DNA from: Thiohalomonas denitrificans
GTDB taxonomy: Bacteria; Pseudomonadota; Gammaproteobacteria; Thiohalomonadales; Thiohalomonadaceae
NCBI GenBank assembly: GCA_020725115.1
Contig: DYFR01000030.1
Coordinates: 1-42,262 of the forward strand
DNA: 42,262 nt
Direction: 5' to 3'
Part shown: in pieces, positions 36,104-42,262 of the stretch
Numbering within the stretch: position 1 is the first letter of the stretch
How the letters are laid out: every line of letters begins with the position of its first letter
Translations under genes and position numbers: made by a program
Notes under the pieces: generated by a model
What the model saw: only the letters and a program-made list of their open reading frames with translations
Database searches by the model: none
What the model was told of the DNA's origin: nothing

Positions 36104-36523
36104 TACCCGCTCCAGCCGCAGTGCCACCCGCAAGGCGCGGAATTGCTCCGCCGGCAGGCTGTCGCCGAGCACCACGAGGCTGTGGCGGTGACCGCCCTCC
36201 TCGCGCACGTGGAGCAGCACCAGCCAGGGGGTGAGCACGGTCTCGGGCAGCAGGCGCACCGGTACCACGGTGTCATCCGCGCGGTGCCATAACCAGCTGC
36301 CGTCAGTTTCACGCGCAATGCGCGCCGGAACGAGACAGCGGCGGCGATAATGGTGGTAGCTGAACCAGAGCGGCGGCAGCAAGACGGCCGGCCAGATGAA
36401 TTGCACCGACAGGACGGCCAGCAGAAAGGCGCTGGACAGGTGACTCAGCAGCAGCAGCCGCAACAGCCGGCGCGAGGGCTGCGGCTCAAGGTACAGCGGC
36501 GTAACGGATGCATGCGATGACAT
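36101..36523 (-). CDS. ygfX: YgfX family membrane protein
   Basis: A 140-residue protein with two adjacent transmembrane helices near residues 18-55 (LLRLLLLSHLSSAFLLAVLS, then FIWPAVLLPPLWFSYHHY) and a basic cytoplasmic tail with beta-strands (SWLWHRADDTVVPVRLLPET). YgfX (CptA) is encoded next to sdhE and has been reported to affect MreB/FtsZ, and also to interact with SdhE; the role is debated. The start at 36523 lies inside sdhE, a 38-base overlap, with GGAG upstream. Confidence 0.85.
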   Translation of the reverse strand: MSSHASVTPLYLEPQPSRRLLRLLLLSHLSSAFLLAVLSVQFIWPAVLLPPLWFSYHHYRRRCLVPARIARETDGSWLWHRADDTVVPVRLLPETVLTPWLVLLHVREEGGHRHSLVVLGDSLPAEQFRALRVALRLERV

Positions 36524-36728
36524 GGGCAAGGTCTCCATCCGTGGCCTGCTTGATGCCAAGCAGATATTCCAGCAACTCCTGATCCGGCAACGCCAACAGG
36601 CGTTCGAAGTCCTTCTGTTGCCGTTCATCCAGCGCGCCATAGCCGCGCTGCAAAAAATCAGCAAGCAGGATATCCAGCTCCAGCATCCCCCGCCGACAGC
36701 GCCACGCCAGCCTGCGCTCGACGCTCAT
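36486..36728 (-). CDS. sdhE: Succinate dehydrogenase assembly factor SdhE
   Basis: An 80-residue helical protein. The RGxxE flavinylation motif is visible as RRGMLELD (residues about 12-19), and the length is standard. SdhE helps attach FAD covalently to SdhA (and FrdA). I chose ATG 36728 because the family begins MSVERRLAWRCRRG; the frame is open to 36758. It is 43 bases downstream of sdhB and overlaps ygfX, an order typical of the CptAB pair. Confidence 0.95.
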   Translation of the reverse strand: MSVERRLAWRCRRGMLELDILLADFLQRGYGALDERQQKDFERLLALPDQELLEYLLGIKQATDGDLAHVIACIRYAAVP

Positions 36729-36771
36729 GTGCGATGGCCTTTCACTTGTATCTTGCAACTTGTATCTGCCT

Positions 36772-37470
36772 TTAAACCTGATGTGTGAGCATCAAGGCCT
36801 TGATTCGTCCGATGGCCCGCGTCGGATTGAGTCCCTTGGGACAGACGTCGGTACAGCTCATGATGGTGTGGCAGCGGAACAGGCGGTAAGGCCCCTCCAG
36901 CTCCTCCAGGCGCTGTGCCGTGGCCTGATCGCGGCTGTCGGCGAGAAAACGCCATGCCTGCAACAAGGCTGCCGGGCCGCGAAACTGCTGCGGATTCCAC
37001 CAGAAGGATGGGCAGGCAGTGGTGCAGCAGGCGCACAGGATGCATTCATACAGGCCATCGAGCTGTTCGCGCTGCTCGGGACTCTGCAGTCGCTCCACCT
37101 CGGGCTCCGGATCGTAGGCGATGAGGTAGGGTTTGACTGAGCGGTAATGATGATAGAACTGGCTCAGATCCACCACCAGATCGCGGATTACCGGCAGCTT
37201 CGGCAGTGGCCGTACCGTCACCGGCTCACGCAACCCCGCCAGCGGCGTGACACAGGCCAGCACGTTGCGACCATTGACATTGAGTCCATCCGAGCCGCAC
37301 ACCCCCTCGCCACAGGAGTGGCGGAAACTGAGGCTTTCGTCCTGCACCGCCTTCAGCTCCAGCAAGGCGTCACGCAACATCATTCCCGGCCGCACCTCGT
37401 GCAGCTCGAACGGCTGCATGTAGGGCGTGGCCTCGGTTTCCGGATTGTAGCGATGGACCAAGAATTTCAT
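36772..37470 (-). CDS. sdhB: Succinate dehydrogenase iron-sulfur subunit
   Basis: A 232-residue subunit carrying three iron-sulfur clusters that pass electrons from FAD to quinone. [2Fe-2S]: Cys53, Cys58, Asp61 (CGSDG, the same Asp as in E. coli) and Cys73. [4Fe-4S]: Cys143, Cys146 and Cys149 (CILCACC). The [3Fe-4S] ligands lie among Cys153, Cys200 and Cys206, and Cys210 closes the set. It is separated from sdhA by an 87-base gap with an AT-rich repeat, while the rest of the operon is overlapping. Confidence 0.98.
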   Translation of the reverse strand: MKFLVHRYNPETEATPYMQPFELHEVRPGMMLRDALLELKAVQDESLSFRHSCGEGVCGSDGLNVNGRNVLACVTPLAGLREPVTVRPLPKLPVIRDLVVDLSQFYHHYRSVKPYLIAYDPEPEVERLQSPEQREQLDGLYECILCACCTTACPSFWWNPQQFRGPAALLQAWRFLADSRDQATAQRLEELEGPYRLFRCHTIMSCTDVCPKGLNPTRAIGRIKALMLTHQV

Positions 37471-37489
37471 CGTTTGGATTCAACATCCC

Positions 37490-37554
37490 GAATTAAAAAT
37501 TCAAAAAAGAGCATATCCCTGCCGCGTAAATCTTGAATCTTGAATTTTGAATTG
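37490..37554. repeat. AT-rich palindromic repeat, copy 2, inside the sdh operon
   Basis: Arms AATTAAAAATTCAAAA and TTGAATCTTGAATTTTGAAT surround GAGCATATCCCTGCCGCG. The same spaced elements occur at 36036-36103 in the same orientation. It fills the sdhA-sdhB gap. Confidence 0.65.
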
Positions 37555-37557
37555 CTT

Positions 37558-39321
37558 TTAATAGGTTCTTTCCTTCGGCGCAAACGACTCAACCGTCAAC
37601 GGCTTCATCCGCACCGGCTTGTAGTCCAGTGTGCGACCCTCGCGAAAGAACAGGGTATGGCGCAGCCAGCGCTCATCGTCGCGCCGGGGGTAATCGACAC
37701 GACTGTGAGCACCGCGGCTTTCGGTGCGTGCCAGCGCCGAGGTGACGGTGGCCAGCGCCAGATCCATCAGATTTTCCAGTTCCAGCGCCTCGATGCGTGC
37801 CGTGTTGAATACGCGGCTGTGATCGCGCAGCACCGCATGCTGCAGCCGCTGCTCCAGCTGCAGCACCTTTTCCAGCCCCTGCTCCAGCACCTCCTGTGTG
37901 CGGAATACTCCGCAATGATCTTCCATCACCTGCTGCAACTCGCGCCGCAGACTATCCACCGTTTCACCCTCCCCGCGGTGCTCCCAGCGCGCCAGCCGTG
38001 CCAGTGCCCTGTCCACACTGGCCTGGTTGAGGGGCCGGTGGTAACGGTTGTCACGCAGATACTCGATGATGTCGTTACCTGCGGCACGACCGAATACCAC
38101 GATATCGAGCAGCGAATTACCGCCCAGGCGGTTGGCGCCATGCACCGACACGCAGGCACACTCGCCCACGGCGTACAGACCGGGGATCGATTCCTCACCC
38201 TGTCCGACGGGTACCACCACGCGGCCATGACGGTCGGTGGGGATACCGCCCATGGTGTAGTGCGCGGTGGGATAGACCGGTATCGGTTCCCGTGCCGGGT
38301 CGATATGGAGAAAGGTTCTGGCCAGCTCGCGAATGGCCGGCAGGCGCTGCGCCACCACCGCCTCACCCAGGTGATCCAGCTTGAGCAGCACATGGTCGCC
38401 CTGCGGGCCGCAACCGCGCCCCTCCTTGACCTCGGTGTAAACGGCACGGCTGAGCACATCACGGCTGGCCAGATCCTTGGCATGCGGCGCGTAGCGCTCC
38501 ATGAATCGCTCGCCATGCTTGTTGATCAGATAGCCGCCTTCACCGCGCACGCCCTCGCTGATCAGCATGCCCTTGCCGGCAATACCGGTAGGATGGAACT
38601 GGAAGAACTCCATGTCCTGCAGCGGGATGCCTGCACGCAGTGCCATGGCCATGCCGTCGCCGGTATTGATGCGGGCGTTGGTGTTGGTGCGGAACAGCTG
38701 TCCGGCACCGCCGGTGGCGATGAGCGTGGTCTTGGCCTCGATCAGCAGTGGCTCACCGGTTTCGATCTCCAGCACCAGGGCACCGAGAACGTATCCCTGT
38801 TCATCGTGGATCAGATCGACGGCAAAGTATTCATCGAAGAAATGGCTGCGGGCACGGATGTTCTGCTGATACAGGGTGTGCAGGATGGCATGGCCGGTGC
38901 GATCCGCGGCGGCACAGGCACGCGCCGCCTGCTCGCCGCCGAAGTTCTGGCTCTGGCCGCCGAAACGACGCTGATAGATGCGCCCGTCGGGCAGGCGCGA
39001 AAACGGCACGCCGGCGTGTTCCAGTTCGATGACGATATTGGCCGCGGCGCGGCACATGTACTCGATGGCGTCCTGATCGCCCAGATAGTCGCTGCCCTTG
39101 ATGGTGTCGTACATGTGCCAGTGCCAGTTGTCCGGCAGCACATTGGCCAGGGCCGCATTGATGCCGCCCTGGGCGGCAACGGTATGGGAGCGGATGGGAA
39201 ACACCTTCGATACCACCGCCACGCTGGCCTCGGCCTGGGCCAGTTGCAGCGCGGCACGCAGCCCCCCGCCCCCGGCGCCGATAACCAGGGTGTCGAATTT
39301 GCGGATTGCCGGCCGTGTCAT
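37558..39321 (-). CDS. sdhA: Succinate dehydrogenase flavoprotein subunit
   Basis: A 587-residue flavoprotein (E. coli 588) that oxidises succinate to fumarate. FAD is bound covalently at His46 (RSHTVAAQGG). The active-site blocks HPTGIAGKGMLISEGVRGEGG and AHYTMGGIPTD are present, together with HGANRLGGNSLLD. ATG 39321 overlaps the sdhD stop (ATGA). The frame extends upstream to 39381 but the family starts here. Confidence 0.98.
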   Translation of the reverse strand: MTRPAIRKFDTLVIGAGGGGLRAALQLAQAEASVAVVSKVFPIRSHTVAAQGGINAALANVLPDNWHWHMYDTIKGSDYLGDQDAIEYMCRAAANIVIELEHAGVPFSRLPDGRIYQRRFGGQSQNFGGEQAARACAAADRTGHAILHTLYQQNIRARSHFFDEYFAVDLIHDEQGYVLGALVLEIETGEPLLIEAKTTLIATGGAGQLFRTNTNARINTGDGMAMALRAGIPLQDMEFFQFHPTGIAGKGMLISEGVRGEGGYLINKHGERFMERYAPHAKDLASRDVLSRAVYTEVKEGRGCGPQGDHVLLKLDHLGEAVVAQRLPAIRELARTFLHIDPAREPIPVYPTAHYTMGGIPTDRHGRVVVPVGQGEESIPGLYAVGECACVSVHGANRLGGNSLLDIVVFGRAAGNDIIEYLRDNRYHRPLNQASVDRALARLARWEHRGEGETVDSLRRELQQVMEDHCGVFRTQEVLEQGLEKVLQLEQRLQHAVLRDHSRVFNTARIEALELENLMDLALATVTSALARTESRGAHSRVDYPRRDDERWLRHTLFFREGRTLDYKPVRMKPLTVESFAPKERTY

Positions 39322-39656
39322 GTACTCACCCGTATCAGGATGCGCAGCAGCCAGGCCGCCAGCAGCAAGAGCCAGCCCCACAGCAAGGCCAGCAGGGCCA
39401 ATCGCAGCAGGGGTGGCCGCACATAGTCGAGAATCACATCACGCACGCCAACCCAGGCATGTACCAGCAGGGCGACAAACAGCAGGGCAGCACCGATGAC
39501 CATCGCCGGCTGCGTCCACAGTGCGCGCCAGGCAGCGTGATCGGCCACCGGGTTGAGTGAAAAATATGTTATGGCCCACAGCGTATAGCCCGCCAGATAC
39601 AACGCGCTCAACCGTTGCACCATCCAGGCACGCAAACCGGTGATCTGATGGCTCAT
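39318..39656 (-). CDS. sdhD: Succinate dehydrogenase membrane anchor subunit
   Basis: A 112-residue anchor with three transmembrane helices (about residues 16-36, 52-72 and 82-108). The heme and quinone region LLVHAWVGVRDVILDYV carries His66 and Asp77-Tyr78, matching the conserved H and DY of the family. It forms the membrane part of complex II with SdhC. Both ends overlap neighbours by four bases (ATGA). Confidence 0.93.
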   Translation of the reverse strand: MSHQITGLRAWMVQRLSALYLAGYTLWAITYFSLNPVADHAAWRALWTQPAMVIGAALLFVALLVHAWVGVRDVILDYVRPPLLRLALLALLWGWLLLLAAWLLRILIRVST

Positions 39657-40039
39657 GGCCACAGTACCCCGCCCAGCAGAATCAGCAGCCCGGCCACAGT
39701 TACCCACCAGGCGCTGCGCCGTGCCGCCGTACGCTCCACACCGATTTCTGCATCGATGAGCAACACGCGCAACCCCGCCAGCAGATGATGGGCCAGCGCC
39801 CACAGGAGTACGGCAGCGCCCAGGCGCAATACCCAGCCATCGAGGATGTGACCTGCCGCAGTGTAGCCGGCTGCATCGGCCAGTGAGCGATCCAACAACC
39901 AGATGGCCAGCGGCAAGGCCAGAAACAGCAGGATGCCGGACAGTCGATGGGCAATGGAAACCACTGCCGTCAGCGGAAGATGCAGTTGCAGCAGATGGAA
40001 AGAAACCGGACGTTTGGTGTGGGACGCTGGGGGGCTCAT
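39653..40039 (-). CDS. sdhC: Succinate dehydrogenase cytochrome b556 subunit
   Basis: A 128-residue anchor with three transmembrane helices. The family motif SIAHRLSG (residues 28-35) contributes to the quinone site and His84 (ALAHHLLAGLRVLL) is the likely heme b ligand. As first gene of sdhCDAB it sits next to a 121-base divergent spacer shared with ygfZ. Confidence 0.95.
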   Translation of the reverse strand: MSPPASHTKRPVSFHLLQLHLPLTAVVSIAHRLSGILLFLALPLAIWLLDRSLADAAGYTAAGHILDGWVLRLGAAVLLWALAHHLLAGLRVLLIDAEIGVERTAARRSAWWVTVAGLLILLGGVLWP

Positions 40040-40102
40040 GGCTTGAGAAGTATATCAAAGGCCCCCATCACGGAGCCTAATGTTTCCTGTTTCACTCCGC
40101 TA

Positions 40103-40131
40103 TTACCAAGCCCGGTCGATTTGGCTATCAT
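40103..40131 (+). promoter_or_regulatory. Candidate sigma-70 promoter of ygfZ
   Basis: TTACCA (40103-40108), a 17-base spacer and TATCAT (40126-40131), ending about 30 bases before the ygfZ ATG. The spacing is ideal and the -10 differs from consensus at one base. Confidence 0.45.
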
Positions 40132-40160
40132 GACCGGATGCAACCGATGAGGAAATGTGC

Positions 40161-41228
40161 ATGTTGAGCGAATGGCAGGCTTTTCTCCAGCAGGCTGGCG
40201 CCACCCTCGCGGAAGGACGGGTCGAGCATTTTGGCACACCGCAACAGGAGCGGGCAGCGGCACTGGAGGGGGATATTCTGGTCGATCTGTCCCATTTCGG
40301 CCTGCTCCGCGTAGAGGGGCCGGACAGCGTCAACTTCATGCAGGGGCAGTTCACCAACGATGTGCGCCAGGTGAGTGTCGACCGCAGCCAGCTCAGCGGC
40401 CACCTCAGCCCCAAGGGGCGATTGCTGAACATGTTTCGCCTGTTCCAGCGTGATACTGCCTACTATATGCGCATGCCGGCGGCACTGGTGCAACCGGCGC
40501 TGGAACGCCTGCGCAAATATGTCCTGATGTCCAAGGTCACCCTGAACGATGCCGGCGACGAGCTGTTGCGCATCGGCGTTTCCGGCCCGCATGCCTATGC
40601 CCGTCTGGCACAGCAGCTGGATCGCATGCCGCAGCAGGCCGATGAGGTGGCGCATGGCGACGGCCTGACCGTAATTCGTGTCGCCGGCCTTCATCCGCGC
40701 GCCGAGGTATATGGTGATGCGGCAAGTATCAAGGCACTGTGGCAGCATCTGGCCAGCGTGGCCAAACCGGCCGGCGCCCCGGCCTGGGCACTGCTCGACA
40801 TCCATGCCGGTCTCGCCAACCTGTCCCCTGACACCGTCGAGGCCTTCGTGCCGCAAATGGTGAACCTGCAACTGGTCAACGGCGTCAGTTTCCGCAAGGG
40901 CTGCTACACCGGCCAGGAAGTCGTCGCCCGCATGCAGTATCTCGGCACACTGAAGCGGCGCATGTATCTGGCCCACATCGCGGGCGACGCAATACCGGCG
41001 CCAGGCACCGAGCTCTACTGCAGCAACTCCGACAGCGGCCAGGGCGCAGGCAAGGTGGTGGACGCCCAGCCGTCGCCGGACGGCGGCGTCGACCTGCTGG
41101 CCGTGGTACAGGTAACATTGCACGATAATGGTGACGAGGTTCGCATAGGTGATGCCGCTGGAGCGCGCCTGACATTCAAGTCACTGCCCTATGGCTTCCC
41201 GGTAGAGGCCCAGGACACTGGAAGTTAA
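40161..41228 (+). CDS. ygfZ: Folate-binding iron-sulfur repair protein YgfZ/GcvT-like
   Basis: A 355-residue folate-binding protein related to GcvT. The diagnostic K-G-C-[FY]-x-G-Q-E motif is KGCYTGQE with Lys246 and Cys248. YgfZ (IBA57 homologue) supports assembly or repair of certain [4Fe-4S] enzymes. GAGGA lies about 7 bases before ATG 40161; an ATG two codons earlier is possible. Close upstream of the HDOD gene (21 bases), so likely one operon; divergent from sdhC. Confidence 0.95.
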   Translation: MLSEWQAFLQQAGATLAEGRVEHFGTPQQERAAALEGDILVDLSHFGLLRVEGPDSVNFMQGQFTNDVRQVSVDRSQLSGHLSPKGRLLNMFRLFQRDTAYYMRMPAALVQPALERLRKYVLMSKVTLNDAGDELLRIGVSGPHAYARLAQQLDRMPQQADEVAHGDGLTVIRVAGLHPRAEVYGDAASIKALWQHLASVAKPAGAPAWALLDIHAGLANLSPDTVEAFVPQMVNLQLVNGVSFRKGCYTGQEVVARMQYLGTLKRRMYLAHIAGDAIPAPGTELYCSNSDSGQGAGKVVDAQPSPDGGVDLLAVVQVTLHDNGDEVRIGDAAGARLTFKSLPYGFPVEAQDTGS

Positions 41229-41249
41229 CTCAATAAAGAAGGACACACC

Positions 41250-42089
41250 GTGAGCGACATCAGCCGCCAATTTTGCGACGAACTGCTGGATGACCTGGAG
41301 CACAACCGCCTGGTTCTGCCCACCCTGCCCGAGGTCGCACTCAAGGTGCGCGATGTGGTGGACGATCCGGATTCATCCATCTCCGATCTGGTAAAGATCA
41401 TCGTCAGCGATCCCGCCTTGAGTGCCCGCCTGATCCAGGTAGCCAACAGCCCACTGATGCGGGCCGGCCGCCAGATTGAGAGCGTCGACGCCGCCGTCGG
41501 CCGTCTCGGCATGCGCATCGTGCGTGACCTCGCCACCAGCATGGTGATGGAGCAGATGTTTCAGGCCACCTCCGATGTCACCGATCATCGCCTGCGCCGG
41601 CTATGGGAGCACAGCACTGAAGTGGCGGCCATCTGCCACGCACTGGCCGGCCAATTCACCCGATTGAACCCCGAGCAGGCACTGCTCGCCGGGCTGGTGC
41701 ATGATATCGGTGCCCTGCCGATCCTGACCAAGGCGGAAGACTTTCCGGAATTGCTGCAGGATGAAGCGGCACTGGATCGGATCATCAGTGAACTGCATCC
41801 GCGCATAGGCGGAGCCATCCTGCGTTCATGGAATTTCCCGTCGGAACTGGTGGACTCTGCAGAGCAACATGAAAACATGGGCTACAATTCGGCTGCAGCG
41901 GATTACGTCGATGTGGTGATCGTGGCCAATCTGCAAAGCTATCTGGGCAGCGGCCATCCGATGGCCGAGCAGGATCTGAGTCAGGTCCCCGCCTTTGCCA
42001 AACTGGGCCTGAGTCCGGACGTCAATGTTATTGATATGGAAGAGACCGGCAACGCCATCCGTGAAACCCAGCAACTTCTAAGTATCTAA
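41250..42089 (+). CDS. HDOD domain-containing signalling protein
   Basis: A 279-residue protein made of one HDOD domain (a degenerate HD-family fold used in signalling). Seen are LPTLPEVALKVRDVVDDPDS, SARLIQVANSPL, GMRIVRDLATSM and LVHDIGALPIL. HDOD proteins are usually regulatory, without proven hydrolase activity. The GTG start has AAGGA with 7-base spacing. It follows ygfZ by 21 bases. No partner sensor is fused. Confidence 0.9.
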   Translation: MSDISRQFCDELLDDLEHNRLVLPTLPEVALKVRDVVDDPDSSISDLVKIIVSDPALSARLIQVANSPLMRAGRQIESVDAAVGRLGMRIVRDLATSMVMEQMFQATSDVTDHRLRRLWEHSTEVAAICHALAGQFTRLNPEQALLAGLVHDIGALPILTKAEDFPELLQDEAALDRIISELHPRIGGAILRSWNFPSELVDSAEQHENMGYNSAAADYVDVVIVANLQSYLGSGHPMAEQDLSQVPAFAKLGLSPDVNVIDMEETGNAIRETQQLLSI

Positions 42090-42207
42090 ATAAGTGTTCC
42101 GAATTGGTATCCACCTTATCTTCGGTGCGTCATAGGGCGGGCCGTGCCCGCCGCAGCACGGCGCCCATGGGGCGCCCTATGCCTGGTTACAAATTCGGAA
42201 CACCTAA
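42086..42207. repeat. Nested palindromes downstream of the HDOD gene
   Basis: The outer arms near 42086-42110 and 42186-42212 pair (AGTGTTCCGAATT against AATTCGGAACACC). Inside are CATAGGGCG with CGCCCTATG (42131-42139 and 42173-42181) and GGCGCCC-ATG-GGGCGCC (42160-42176). These probably end transcription of the HDOD operon, but no T run follows. Confidence 0.6.
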
Positions 42208-42212
42208 TTTAG

Positions 42213-42262
42213 TTTCGAGTTTCGAGTTTCGAGTTTCGAGTTTCGAGTTTCGAGTTTCGAGT
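42213..42262 (+). repeat. Heptanucleotide tandem repeat TTTCGAG, open at the window edge
   Basis: Seven perfect copies of TTTCGAG occupy 42213-42261 and one further base fits, so the array continues outside the window. The true number of copies is unknown. Confidence 0.95.

Noticed and set aside
36036..37554. A transposon carrying sdhB-sdhE-ygfX bounded by the AT-rich repeats
   Set aside because: The gene order is the normal one for complex II in gammaproteobacteria and the repeats are of dispersed intergenic type, so insertion of repeats is simpler than a mobile sdh block.
37540..39426. A 628-codon plus-strand frame opposite sdhA
   Set aside because: Antisense of sdhA; composition is artefactual and the sdhA frame has all active-site motifs.
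42213..42262. CRISPR-like or phage att interpretation of the terminal repeat
   Set aside because: The units are only 7 bases with no spacers; this is a simple tandem repeat.

Overview
The window is about 42 kb of a high-GC gammaproteobacterial chromosome. Several conserved gene orders point to a non-enteric lineage: rpoE-rseA-rseB-rseC-htrA divergent from nadB, then lepA-lepB-(DUF4845)-rnc-era-recO-pdxJ-acpS, sdhCDAB-sdhE-ygfX, and ygfZ. RoxA, AcnB and an M61 peptidase, together with many dispersed intergenic palindromes, would suit a Chromatiales-like or related environmental organism. I cannot name the genus. I see no rRNA, tRNA, prophage or CRISPR array.

Layout. Positions 1-5040 are an accessory region. 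It holds a REP-associated (RAYT/Y1) transposase bounded by 28-bp inverted repeats. Next comes a second, transposase-free inverted-repeat pair around two orphan membrane-protein genes, then two unknown genes. A dense toxin-antitoxin patch follows on the minus strand: a HEPN (HepT-like) gene between two MNT nucleotidyltransferase genes, a small antitoxin-like gene, and a ParD/ParE-like module whose toxin is frameshifted. Positions 5168-16600 carry housekeeping and hypothetical genes (acnB, purB, roxA, a GNAT acetyltransferase, a PLD-like protein, a secretin-domain protein, an M61 peptidase, a pentapeptide-repeat protein and a zinc-ribbon protein). Almost every gap here holds an imperfect palindrome.

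Positions 16626-22820 (minus strand) form a tightly coupled operon: a sulfide:quinone-reductase-like flavoprotein, a mercuric/lipoamide-reductase-like flavoprotein, the radical SAM protein ArsS, two glycosyltransferases of the families named for arsenosugar synthesis (TIGR04283, TIGR04282) and an iron-alcohol-dehydrogenase homologue lacking one conserved metal-binding His. No arsM is present. This operon is the best candidate for an incompletely described pathway. It lies directly downstream of acpS, at the end of the lepA-to-acpS block (22900-29697).

Positions 29748-34148 are the sigma-E stress operon: rpoE, its anti-sigma factor rseA, rseB, rseC, an HtrA/MucD protease and a coupled glutaredoxin-like gene, ending in a clear rho-independent terminator. 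nadB diverges from rpoE. Positions 36101-40039 encode succinate dehydrogenase with its flavinylation factor SdhE and YgfX; an AT-rich repeat separates sdhA from sdhB, and a second copy lies after ygfX. The right end carries ygfZ, an HDOD-domain gene and a heptanucleotide tandem repeat running off the window.

Functional links. SdhA, SdhB, AcnB and NadB tie the window to the TCA cycle and NAD synthesis. SdhE loads FAD on SdhA. RseA, RseB and HtrA form the envelope stress circuit controlled by RpoE. LepB, Rnc, Era, LepA and RecO serve secretion, ribosome maturation, translation and DNA repair.
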